Assembly (NCBI GenBank): GCA_003693705.1
Contig: RBZT01000267.1
Location: 62,001 to 126,000 of the forward strand
Direction: 5' to 3'
Source: Polymyxa betae
Taxonomy: Eukaryota > Endomyxa > Phytomyxea > Plasmodiophorida > Plasmodiophoridae
Length of the DNA: 64,000 bases
The translations under genes and the position numbers were made by a program. The notes beneath the pieces are model-generated. The model saw nothing but the letters and a program-made list of their open reading frames with translations, did not search any database and was not told where the DNA came from. Positions 1 through 12,800 of this stretch are shown here, piece after piece (the first letter of the stretch is position 1; the number at the start of each line of letters is the position of its first letter).

Positions 1-514
1 ATCCGATAAGATTTTGACCTCTTCCTACCATTTTGATGTATTAATTGCTTTGCTTCATTTAAATGGAAAACCGAGAACACGTAAGCAGCATAAAACGAGA
101 AAAACGTTTTGCTCTTACCGGATAATTAGACAGATCGTCACTAGCAAGCTCAACAAGAATTGAGACCGTTTGATCGAAATCACCATCGAGGAACTCGAAA
201 ATCCTATGAAGCCGTGCCGAATCAAAATCAGGAAACATCTCCAAGAGCGTTAATTCATTCATTGTCTTTAAAGAGTCGTCATCCACTTCGTCGTCGTTAC
301 CATTGTCAGCGTCGCCCGATTCAATAGCAATCTCGCTAACAGTTGAATGCTCTGATTGTATACCATAAGCCATCAGATCGTCGATAATATCGTTAATGCT
401 GCTAGGTTCGGGAAACGATTCGAATCGAGTCATGATAAGATCGGGCGGTAGATGAGGGAACATGTCGGCGACCATGGCCCGAGCTGTATGATGCTCTAAA
501 TGGTTCTGAGACAT
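1..514 (-). CDS. CUE-domain protein, 3' part outside window
   Basis: Partial gene running off the left edge. The likely start is the ATG at 514, because the upstream in-frame stretch looks non-coding. The protein has two CUE-like ubiquitin-binding segments: an MFP motif about residue 18 and a second one (LLEMFPDFDSARLHRIFEF) about residue 90, separated by an acidic linker. A GTAAGA donor ends the exon at 119. A TAG acceptor resumes it at 24, in phase 0, giving a 94-nt intron (25-118). CUE domains bind monoubiquitin and occur in adaptors and ubiquitin-ligase-associated proteins, so a ubiquitin-binding role is inferred. The rest of the architecture lies beyond position 1 and the exact protein cannot be named. 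Confidence 0.6.
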
Positions 515-977
515 AGAAACAGCGGTGGCACATGAAGACCAATCCCAGTACCGTAATAGTGTAACAGTACGTAGGCCGCCGATCTCACACTCGTTCCGTA
601 ACGTCACATTTAACACTTCGTGCCATTACTGATTCCTCATTAAAGTCTCAGACACAACTTGGATCGAGTTCACGCTTTGGGTAACAGGCTGGTTTCAAGT
701 GTCGGGCATTGACTTTTTGCGTTCCCCACGGGTTCTCCTTTCTCTCTCATTTCCGTCGTTTTTTTTGGTTTCTTCAACTGGGATTATAATATCGCCTTCT
801 TGGAAAAGAAGGCCCGCGACCTTCTTTCCAGTATCTCCGTGGCCCAAGTCTCAAAGACACACCGCCCCCCCCCAAAAAAAAACCAAAAGTACGTAGACGC
901 TGCCCCTGGGCTCATTACAAACAGCACTAACAGTACAGATTAAAGGAGCCACTTTTATAACGTTTTCCTATCTATCT
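515..977. other. intergenic, no gene seen
   Basis: Holds the 5' side of the CUE gene and the 3' flank of the ankyrin gene. The only notable element is a homopolymer pair, a C run followed directly by an A run, near 870-890. A short open frame over this stretch is low-complexity and looks spurious. Confidence 0.6.
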
Positions 978-1482
978 TTAGTTCTCTTTGTATAAGCCGA
1001 ACCATTCGATAGCTTGCTGGACGGTTGTGACGACATGAACCAGGCCAAGTTCATTTGCAATTTCGATCGGGGCCTTGCCATTCGAATCTCGTGCATGCAC
1101 GTTGATACCGGCTGATATGAGGAAGTAGGCGACCTCGACGTGACCTTGGACGCACGCGATGTGCAGGGCGTTCTGCAGTGTTTCGGCGTCTTGGCAGTTG
1201 ATAGATACGCCAGCCTCGATCAAATCTGTTACGGTCTCGCAATCATCGTTTTGCACAGCCTGTATTTCATCAACACACTGAGCTTAAACTCGTGGTTGTC
1301 AGAGACCTCCACACCTGAAATAATGCTATTTCTAATGCTGCTTCAAGATCGATTGTATTGCTGATTGGTTCTACTGCTCCTTCATCGTCGGGTATTTCTT
1401 CCCAAACATCTAAACAGGGCAAGCTTCCGTAAACTTTGGTTTGTTTTCTTGCTAGGCATCGTACCGGAATCTCTAGGGTCAC
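978..1482 (-). CDS. ankyrin-repeat protein (5' end unresolved)
   Basis: Two exons, 1315-1482 and 978-1259, joined by a 55-nt intron (1260-1314, GTGTGG...TACAG, phase 0). The joined peptide reads through ankyrin repeats, with motifs such as ALHIACVQGHVEVAYFL and GINVHARDSNGKAPIEIA, and ends in a hydrophobic helix and a KEN tail. Ankyrin repeats are protein-binding scaffolds; nothing indicates the partner. There is no in-frame ATG in the first exon, so a further upstream exon must supply the start. The ATG near 1537 is one candidate but I could not join it in frame. The protein would be about 150 residues or slightly more. Confidence 0.7.
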
Positions 1483-1927
1483 TTTTATACAGTGAAAACA
1501 CCTCTGCTACCTTCGAACGAAACTTCATTTAAAGGAGAAACTGAGATTTTAAATCAATAGCAGATTTGCTAGATCATTCCCGATCAGGAACAGATTTTTA
1601 TAACCGCTCTGTACTGCAAATTTGAACAGGGAGTTTCCATAGCACGTCATATAAGACTTCTGTAAACCCTCAAGAGACCTTATATGAAGGCATCAATTCA
1701 CAACAATATCGTTGGGGATTTAAAAAGAAAGCCCATGTCGGCCAAATATTCGATTGCGCAGGATCATCGCAAACGTGATAATATTGGCATGTCTGTCACG
1801 CTGTTAGAGTGGTTCGCAGTCCGCTGCTAAATATAGACTTCGAGCTTTTCCAAGTCAGAGAGTGTGTCTGTCATCGTTTCAGAATCAGTTCAAAATAGGC
1901 GTTTCGGGTCACGACGTGATTCTGGCC
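1483..1927. other. divergent intergenic region
   Basis: Lies between the ankyrin gene (leftward) and the IMPDH gene (rightward), so it should hold both promoters and a missing 5' exon of the ankyrin gene. No regulatory motif can be named from the sequence alone. Confidence 0.5.
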
Positions 1928-4035
<2,108 letters not shown>

Positions 4036-4127
4036 TCAGCCTCGTCGTCTTCATTGTACATTAATCTAAATAGCAACATCACATAAATACTTGAGATTGT
4101 CGGAGATGTTGCTTTAACATAGAGTTA

Positions 4128-4148
4128 GGGTCTAGGGGGGGGGAGGGG
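4128..4148 (+). other. G-rich run with quadruplex-forming pattern
   Basis: Three G, then nine G, one A and four G within 21 bases, enough for four guanine tracts. It sits between the IMPDH stop and the first YbjN-like start, in transcript-end or promoter territory. Whether it folds is untested. Confidence 0.4.
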
Positions 4149-4229
4149 TTCACCTGTGACGGCAGCCTCGCTTTCTACCGTCGTCTATCCATTCCACTTA
4201 CATAGTGAAGCTTCGCGGGTTCTAGTCAA

Positions 4230-4637
4230 ATGGTGGATTATCGCGCCCAGATCCTTCGCACTCTGGATGAGATGGGGTTGAGTTATTCAGAAGGAACTAT
4301 TGCTGAAGATCGCATTGTTTTCGTGATCACAAATCGAACCATCGAGCAGAAGGTCGTTATCGAGTGGACAGATCGAAATCTGCTTCTTATTAGGAATGTG
4401 GCCATGTTTCTTATGCCGGAGATGGCTCGCATGCCGGTCGCCGAAGTCCTCGTTCGAACCAATTGGACGCTTCCGACCGGCAATTTCGAAATCGACCTGA
4501 ACGACGGCGAGATCCGATTCAAAGCATCTGCGTTCTACCACGAGGTCGACGACATCCGGCCGCTGTTCAAACACCACATGCAGGCGTGCGTCGATTCGTT
4601 CCAAGATGTCCTGCCTAAGTTGCGCCCGCTAGCATAA
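4230..4637 (+). CDS. YbjN-like domain protein, copy 1
   Basis: Single-exon gene of 135 residues, start ATG at 4230. The protein has the alpha/beta pattern of the YbjN family: an N-terminal helix, a hydrophobic strand with WTDRNLLLIRN, a central helix (VAEVLVRTNWTLPTGNFEID) and the family hallmark in which a glycine-x-phenylalanine strand is followed by an acidic turn and GEIRFK. YbjN proteins are best known from bacteria and plastid-bearing lineages; their biochemical role is not settled. No signal peptide or membrane segment is seen. A diverged paralogue follows 276 bp downstream on the same strand. Family assignment is by motif recognition only. Confidence 0.65.
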   Translation: MVDYRAQILRTLDEMGLSYSEGTIAEDRIVFVITNRTIEQKVVIEWTDRNLLLIRNVAMFLMPEMARMPVAEVLVRTNWTLPTGNFEIDLNDGEIRFKASAFYHEVDDIRPLFKHHMQACVDSFQDVLPKLRPLA

Positions 4638-4913
4638 TAAACCTGAATCTGCATTGTCGTCAAGCATCACCAATTAGGAAATGATCAAAGCTGTATAGGA
4701 GTGGCTGCGCCTCGATGCTGTTGTAGACTTATAGAGAGCTGGCAGGATCCCCTTCAATACCAGAATGTAATGTTACGTTCAATCCGATAGACAGAATAAT
4801 GTAATGTTACTAAGTAGAGACAGAAGAGCCAGGCTGCTCCTCTGTACAGTGTCATTCTGTCATCATTCTGTCGATGCTTGCTCGAGATCGCAGCTGTCGC
4901 CGAGCGTAGCGAG

Positions 4914-5414
4914 ATGGAGACAACGTCGCAGTCCAAAGCCGCCATCGTGCGATCCGTTTTGACCGCTATCTCGGTCTCGTACTCCGACCTGAACGATTCG
5001 TTGTTCCGATTCTCGCTGGATGGCCTGCCGTCTTGCATTATTCGGGTTCGCGACCAGGGGATAATCTTCTATTCGCTGTATCCGAATCGAATCGATACAC
5101 AATACAGGAAAGCCGTGGCTGAGTTTCTGGTCCGGGTGAATTTCGCATTGAACTTTGGGAATTTCGAATTTAACTTGGATGATGGGCAAGTTAGGTTCAA
5201 GATGTCAGTTCAAGCTACTCAGGTTGTTATACTGATGAAATATCTTCTTCGAGTCTGGTATCTGATCTCCGTTCAGGCTTTGGATTTAAGCGCCCCATTG
5301 AAATCCTGCTTAATTTTGGCTCAAGAAGTTTACCCTCGATGGGTTTCTGGAATACATCTTGTCTGTCAAGGTGTAAATGCAGAAGAAGCCTATCGAACTT
5401 TGAAAAGGAACTAA
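4914..5414 (+). CDS. YbjN-like domain protein, copy 2
   Basis: Paralogue of the preceding gene. I chose ATG 4914 over the upstream in-frame ATG 4878 because it places the first helix as in copy 1. Exon 1 ends at 5222 and exon 2 starts at 5277, with a 54-nt intron (GTTGTT...TTCAG) of length divisible by three and without a stop, so retention would add 18 residues. The core AEFLVRVNFALNFGNFEFNL plus DDGQVRFK matches the equivalent block of copy 1. The spliced protein is 148 residues. The C-terminal half differs strongly from copy 1, which has no intron at this place. Function unknown, as for copy 1. Confidence 0.6.
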   Translation: METTSQSKAAIVRSVLTAISVSYSDLNDSLFRFSLDGLPSCIIRVRDQGIIFYSLYPNRIDTQYRKAVAEFLVRVNFALNFGNFEFNLDDGQVRFKMSVQATQVVILMKYLLRVWYLISVQALDLSAPLKSCLILAQEVYPRWVSGIHLVCQGVNAEEAYRTLKRN

Positions 5415-5541
5415 ATAACATCTGCTGATGTTTAATCGGTGCTGTAATGCTGCCCTTTGAGTATCAGATAGCTTCTTCCGGTTTCGAAATCGAAAATTAT
5501 TGGTCACAACGTTGTTATCAACATTGATCATCATTTTCACC

Positions 5542-5691
5542 ATGCAGAGTATATATTATTATCTTCTTCCTCTGTTATTCCTAGCAACGAATGATTCCGT
5601 ATCATCGTCGTTTGGCGAGGCGTTTACAATCAGAAAGCCAGTCGGTTTCGCACAGACTAGCATGATGGGTTCTATTGTGATCAAAAAATAG
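5542..5691 (+). CDS. possible short secreted peptide
   Basis: Short frame of 49 residues beginning with a hydrophobic stretch (MQSIYYYLLPLLFLA) resembling a signal peptide. No family is recognised. It may be chance coding, or the first exon of a gene whose later exons I could not join; an open stretch follows the stop at about 5690-5748. Low confidence. Confidence 0.2.
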   Translation: MQSIYYYLLPLLFLATNDSVSSSFGEAFTIRKPVGFAQTSMMGSIVIKK

Positions 5692-5771
5692 CAAACGCCT
5701 TGGCCGCCCGCTCTTCTGTCGATGATCGGTTTGGCGGCCGCCCAAATTAATGCGAAGAAGCAAGTATATTT

Positions 5772-6253
5772 TCATGTTGGATCAATATCAATGACCTGAC
5801 CGACAAGCTGTAGTAGAATCATAGGTCAATACCAATCAGATTCAGATAGCATTAGTGCTTACCTGAATCTCTCTATCATCATCAGAACCACGTGTGTCAG
5901 TACTTCGGCCAATTTTCTGTCTCCATGGGCTCTCCAGTTCAGACACATTGAAATGACTAGGCTGATCTGAAGCTTTATATTTCGAAAACAATGCTGGGGA
6001 GGCAATAAATCAGCACGGTTCTGGGATATCATGACATTTTACCTTGAATGTTCTGCTCAGGTTTGATATCGATTGTAGTGATTTGGTCACTTGCCTCTTC
6101 TAAAGCCTTCCCATCGTCTGCCTGAACTAGAACAGTTTTCTCAATAGGAGTATCATCTTCTTTCTCTGCAGGGCCATTCTCCGGAATATCAGCTAAATTA
6201 TCGATGTGGATTGCGTCGTTGGTCTGAACTGGGGCACTGTGCCAACATCCCAT
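5772..6253 (-). CDS. possible N-myristoylated small protein
   Basis: Three exons, 6043-6253, 5863-5993 and 5772-5807, joined by introns of 49 and 53 nt with GTAAAA and GTAAGC donors, give 125 residues. The protein begins MGCWHS, which fits the consensus for N-myristoylation (Gly2, Ser6) with Cys3 available for palmitoylation, so attachment to a membrane face is inferred. The rest is acidic and probably disordered, with a short positive segment SPWRQKIGRS and a hydrophobic end LVGQVIDIDPT. No known domain is visible. The neighbouring zinc protein gene starts 230 bp away on the opposite strand, so the two are divergent. Confidence 0.5.
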
Positions 6254-6483
6254 AGAACAGATAGTGATACGATCGTCTTTGTACTTCGCCACTATCGTAA
6301 GAATTATTCTTAGGATTAGTTGATTCGAGACCCTGTAAAAGAACTCTCGAAACATGAGTGGTAGAGCATCCTACTCTGTAACCCAATTCCAGCCCTTTAT
6401 TAAATGGATGCCTTTGTTCAGATCAAACGCAACAAGAGAACTGCGGTTATGGCAAGCAACTGAGCGTGGACTTGGGCTCCCAC

Positions 6484-6870
6484 ATGGTCGTTTCTCCAAA
6501 AGATCAGAAAAGCGATAACACCGAAGAGCAAGACAAGAATGATATCAAGAAATCGCTTCCGGAGATCACTTCTCCCACCATATTGCTCGAAGTGCTACCA
6601 GAAGATTCTGAGATGGTATTATGCAAGAGACATAATCCGGAATCTTTGAGGGCAATTCTGCCTGACAGAGAAGCCAGATGTCGCTCGTGTTCGGATATGG
6701 TGAGAACCCGGCGGGTTCAGTTCATTCTCTGTCGAAGATGCGCTGTTATCTCAAACAGATGCTCCTGTTGTGCTCAACATCTGATTCAAGCTGACAATCC
6801 TGAACAGCAGCTGTTATTTCTCAATCATTCGCTTCAGCCAGACTACGTTGTAGTCGATAAAATTGGCTAA
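6484..6870 (+). CDS. small CxxC zinc-binding protein
   Basis: 128 residues from the first in-frame ATG at 6484. The N-terminal third is charged and disordered. The C-terminal half has paired metal ligands: CKRH, CRSC, CRRC and CSCC, spaced as two interleaved zinc sites, followed by AQHLIQA. The spacing recalls CRIPT-type small zinc proteins but the resemblance is not enough for a name. The stop lies 25 bp from the stop of the giant gene on the other strand, so the two genes are tail to tail. Confidence 0.5.
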   Translation: MVVSPKDQKSDNTEEQDKNDIKKSLPEITSPTILLEVLPEDSEMVLCKRHNPESLRAILPDREARCRSCSDMVRTRRVQFILCRRCAVISNRCSCCAQHLIQADNPEQQLLFLNHSLQPDYVVVDKIG

Positions 6871-6895
6871 ATTAGACTATCCCTTTATGGCTAGT

Positions 6896-9800
6896 TTATT
6901 CTAAGACTTGTGAATACCGCCGCCGTTGATCAACAGGCGCCAGCATTTCTTCAAGACGATCAATCTGCTCTGCAATAGCAGGTGCTTGTGAATTTGTTAG
7001 ACGAAGTGGTTGCCTAGAGGCATACCAGCGCCTCAGCGTGCTGATAACTTCAGGAGCTGTAGCTGCCGGACGCCCCAGTATGATGGCTACAGCCGAATCG
7101 GAATTATGCGAGCTAGGATCTACAATTGCCAAATGATGATGGATAGAAACGGTATGCACACGATCGTCGACAGCGAGTACGTCTAGTACGTGTTGGTTGT
7201 CGCTGATCTCAACGTACGCGACAGAATCGAGGTCGTGACTGTTGAGCAGAGATTGTGATTGTGACGATAGGATAATCTTATCCCCATATACTGCACCAAG
7301 TTGAGTGCCATGATTACACCTATTTTGACAAACTTACAATGGATTTGCATATACCAAAACCTTTCACGAAGCGAATCCAGTAGTCCAATTCGAAATGCAA
7401 ACGTAATGGATCCTTCCTTACTGGCTTGTAGAAGCATCCCGATAGTGAGTTCCTCATCAGAAGCCACATGAAAATCATCTGAAAGCCAATTAACCATTAC
7501 CATTAAAAGGAAGCGCAATTTACAAGGCCTGAATTTAATCCATCCAGAATCGAAGCTTATTGTATCAACAGGATGGGCTGAATTAGCATCCATGATACAG
7601 CAATGGACAGGGACAGTACCCGTGTTCTTGATACTGAACGATGATTGCTCAACGCGCTGATGCGGAACACGTCCCAACTAAAAACTCATTCAGAACGTCA
7701 TCATGAGGAGCGACGCTGTCCAGAACCTTGAGCGCTCCTTTCGAAAACTCTAGTTGCATTATCCCTGATCTTCCAACACATAACAATTCTGCCAATGGCT
7801 CTGGCCATCCTTCGTGAAAAAATTTGTAGGTGCAATGTTCGGCAAGAACAGCTGATTTGGCTTTCTTTTTCAGCTTGGGAGAGAACACAACGCGAACCGT
7901 TGTGAAGTGCCCAGGATTCAATATAAGCGGTTTGTCGCTTTCAGCTTGGATTGATATCGAAAATTCCGGATGTGAATCCGGACAGGAAACCGTTAATGGT
8001 AGAGGACATGGATTTGTTAGAATGAGAGAACTATCATACCATGTCAACTGATCAAAAGTTGTATACTGTTCCGGTTACCGTTGGACAGGATACTCTTGAG
8101 CAACAATTCCAAATTCAAGCTTATTTTGTGATAATTTAACATGTGGATAGAATGCTTCGCCAGAAACTGGAAGATCGAAGGTGCCCATTTCGGTTTGCAG
8201 ATGCAGCATATGGGAGTAATTTCCAGGCTCTCGTGCAACGAATTGTATTTGGATTTCTTTCGTGTCGCCAACTCCAAACTGAAGCTCAGCTTCCGCTAAA
8301 CAGCAACAAACTCAGATACCGCATCTCAACCTGATAACAGCATACCAAGATCAGGGGGTAATGCAAATGGCGACCTATCTCGATCCCAGCGAAGTTTACA
8401 GTTGACGGGAATGTTGGCCACGCTTGTCAGCTTCAGTGTTTGCGACTCGATACGTGAAATGCCGATCAGCAACGGATTGAATTTAATAGGGACCAATTCT
8501 GCAGCATTGAAGCAGTAATCTCGACATTTAACGTTGCAATCAATCCGGATCGGATCGAATAAATTTGCATACGATGTGCAGATAATTTCCAACATGTTGT
8601 GGTGTGCTTGTAACTCAGCGTCACTATCGAAGGGTGATAATGAATAAAAAGTCATTGTGATCTCAACTTCTCCTATGGAAACAGCAATTAAGTAAAAGGA
8701 TTAGCTCATTCAATCAGTTGTTGACCATGACTCGGTACTGTGCCAGAATTAGGAGAGCATGACAATCTCGGATCTGATGAAGTCAGCTGGAATGGGAGAG
8801 GGAATTCAGCATCATTGGTGATTGAAACACGCTCAACAACAGGACGTCCCACAAGCGTTTCTTCAAATGAGATGTATGCTGATGTTAACTGCAAAGCCTT
8901 TACATTGATGGAATACTGAACTTCAATTTGATCGGAGCCATTAGGAAGTGAGCGCATATAGAGCATTTTCGCTATACGAGCAGTGAGCACTATATATTGG
9001 GTTTGGACAGAATCTTACACCCGACTATTGGCTTGGCATAAGCTGGTAGTGGGTATTTGATAGCTTCAGAAGGACATAGAACTGCAAGTGAATCCATGAC
9101 AGATTCGACAAACGAACGTGGATTGAGAGCAGCATGGACAGCAATCGCAGGGAATCGAGTACAGTCGGAAGAGGAAGGTGGAAGTGTAAATAGGGGGGAT
9201 TCCAGTTCCAGCAAAACGCCTTGATCAACATTGCCCCAGATACAATCGTCCCCGGAAACGACTTCGAACGAATTCTGAAACCAATTCTCACCCACATCAT
9301 CGAAAAGCAAACAAAGAACGAGCCTACATTTTCTGGATCCTCAGAATCGTCCTCTCCTTCATCGGTTGGAAGATGGGTTAAGTGCCTAGCAGAATTCGGT
9401 TCAAACGATAACCTGATGCTGGTTAGGAGATATTATATCTGTAGAGAGCATTTGACAAAACCTGATTGGATGCTCTTCGTCGCAGTTGTTGAGTACTGTT
9501 AATGCAGCAGTCCGAGTGGTTCCCAAGTTTATGCAGCCCAAATCTATATTTCGAGGGACACCACTGATTGCGAAAGTAGACGAGGAACCGGAAATGTTTG
9601 CAGCAAAGGAATCATTCGATTTCAATGCCCTAACTGTCAGGAGGATCGAGAATTCCCCAATCGACTCGGGACGAAACCTAACGAAATATAATTTGGATGA
9701 CAAGGCCGGTAAAGGTTCAGCTTGGAATGGCGTTGATAATCTAAATTTGAGATGTAAAATACGATGAGTAACTAGCACATATCCCTACAATTGCTTTTCA

Positions 9801-12800
9801 GAATCTGTCAGAGCGAAAGTCGATACATTATCAACATTGCAATGGCTGAAATCGATCGAATAATCCAAGCGTCCATGACCAGTGTTGTTAACTTCTAAAC
9901 AACAAAATCTGCAATGGCTTCTTCTCAGTACGAAATCGCCAACAGTCAAAGAGGGATACCCGGGACGGCCGCCTAATCGGTATTTCCCGAATTGGATGCA
10001 GTTTGGACGCGCAACACGCCCCCGTCCTAGCACAACATTCATCTGTGGTACACCAACAGCAGCACGTAATTTGATAGTCGCATCGACGATGTCGACAGTC
10101 AAATTGCGAAGAATTAGATCCACCTGCATCCAAGTATGAGCAGTAAGCAATGGGAACTCCCGATCTGGGGACAACCTCTTGAAATGCATCGGGGCGAACA
10201 GATTCCAACGCTTGAAAGACGATTTCAAAACCTTGCTCTGCGTGATGTTCGATTGCACCCTGAATGGGAGATATGCTCCAGCACTGCATAGACTCTGGAC
10301 TTGACCGTCCTTGCAATTGCCATTCGTATCGTAATCCATTATTTGTCGTATTAATCAATCGTCTAGAAACTGCCATCGATTCACCAATTGTGATATATCC
10401 TATCTCGGTGTTAATCCAGCTTTATACGATTCCATTTCCATTAAATACCAAAATCGATATCCGTTCCGTTGTCAATACTTAGCGACATTACGCAGGCCTT
10501 TGCAGACACAAATACCTGGATATCTTCAGCCGGAGAGATAAAGACCATATTTATCGAACCTGTTTAGCTGGCAGTATATGGTTTGACACACGAGGCTGTA
10601 TAACGATAAAGTCGTCCTGAAGCGTGATCGGTGCCGAAGAGCAGAATCTGACGACCACATCGACACTGTCTCCAATCCCGAGTTCCAACGTTATTGACTG
10701 CTTTTCCTGATTGTCGTGCAGAAACGCGAACCTGATAAAAATTAGTTGCTGAAGGTCTGATGTTAAGAGCACACAGTACACGTCTTGCACAAGCTCGGAA
10801 CGACGAAACGAAATCTCAAAGATGGCTTGGATATCGCCAGTGTTTGAGATAATCAGAGACGATTGTGATACTCGATTGATGGGTGCATCACCGAAATTGA
10901 CTTCGCCGTCCAACAAGAATTCGAATTTGCATCCAATCGCTTTAATGGGAATATAGTATACCCCAACGTCACTGCGAATTTCAACCGTTCCTTCAAAATT
11001 ACCGACACGATTAAGAAAGAGGCAAATTGGAATTTTTTTCGACGTGCCCGCCTAAAAAGAATTATTTTGGGGCCGTAATAGACAGCAATTTACCTACATC
11101 GATGGCATGAATCGATTTGGGGTTGTCGGCGAAGCGAATACAATCCGGATCAGAGCAGCGGATTTGGAAATCCATGGACAGCGAGCCAGTATTGATGCAT
11201 TCAACCTCAGCCCAGTACTCTTCTGCAATCAGAATATTGCCAAACTCCAAAGAGTTCGTCGAAGGAGGGGGAAATTGTAATTCTAGCTGGGCACTTCCTG
11301 CACGACCAGATACGGGAACGGTCATAGCTTGGCCAGACCAGTTCACTTTGACCTGTTCACCTTAATCATGACTACGAGCAATCATTGCACACAGTTCCCT
11401 ACAAAAAACATGGCGGGAAAATCCGACCAGGCAACGTCTGGACGAAACTGAACTTCCACAATGTTATAGGAACCAGCACTAACGACCCCTCTTTGATTTA
11501 ATAGAGTAAACGGACAGGTTTGAGTGCTGGGAACGGCCGCCGAGAATTCAGCTGAGACATAATGCCCTTCAATTGCCTGCACATGTATTTGAAAGCGAAT
11601 CCAGATGCATCCAACCCCTCAACATACAGCTTTCATTTTTTTCTGTTCCAGAGCGTCCTGATATTCGCGAATCGCGACAAGATCTTCTTCTATTGTACAG
11701 CTGTAGTCGAAAGAGAAGCGTCCAGGACTCGATAGCTTTAACGGTAGTGAGTGCACAACCCCAATCTGTCTGCGCCCGAACTCAAGAGCAGATGTATCGC
11801 ATTCCAATAATCGGTCCTCTACAACGACCCGAAAACAGATCGGAATATGAGTTTTCCATGTCGGTGATTCGATAGCCAGTTGACGTTGATGTAAACCGCG
11901 AATTGTGGGAGCTGCACGAATCGATATCGGTTGGGTCTGGTCAGTGAGCAGATGGCCTCCGTCTGGAGTGCAGGAAAAGATTCCGGATGAAGTTGAGGCG
12001 TTATCAATACAATTGGGATCATCTACAATTTCAAAATCGCATTCCATGTTTCCTCGATTAACCACCGAAATCGACCAATCATTGACGCAAAAGCTATGCA
12101 CCAGCACGAGGCCGAAAGAAATCACGGTGGATTCTGCTGCATCGACTTGGTTATTCAGGATAAAATTGATATGCGTATCATCAGTCCATGACGTCAGTTC
12201 AGCCTGATTGTCTATTACAAACAGCCATAAATCCACCACAGTGACATCACCTGTTTAGGAGAGCGATGCTCCTGATGTACGATGAGTTGGAGATCAGCGC
12301 TTCCTCCAATAAACGAAATCGATCCGGAAATGCAGTCCATCGGAACGTAGTCAGTCCCAACCAGCAATCCGCTCGCGATCGAGAACACAGTCGAGTATAA
12401 TTTTCGTGATTCCAAAGGGGTACAAAGGAAATCCAGACGAGATGTCTAAGACCACATCACTATCAGTATATTCATTCGAATGAGTAAGGAACCCACCTGA
12501 TCAGGCTCCATTTGGCGAAACCAATCTCGAACAGAGAATCCGTCGGCGGCTAGAGGTTGCGTTATTGAGCGATATAATTGCTCGAATTCCAGTCGTTCAT
12601 CCTCGTTTATTTGGCTATCGGATTGCAACCTGGAGGCAGCAGAAATTGCTGCGGCACGAGCGTGTAATTCCTGTGAACTGTCAAAATATTGTGGAGTTGT
12701 GAATAAGTTCGAACGATTCTTACTTGTTCAGAAGAATCCCCTAATGCAACCAGAACCGTAATCGAGTTACGTCCAGCGTTGTGTAAACTTAGCTGATGTG

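Noticed and set aside
699-896. Plus-strand frame of 65 codons
   Set aside because: Low-complexity Phe/Ser/Pro composition across a C run and an A run; no splice partners; first codon not ATG.
9221-9767. Plus-strand frames inside the giant gene
   Set aside because: They are the reverse of ASH/MSP coding sequence and lack any protein-like pattern of their own.
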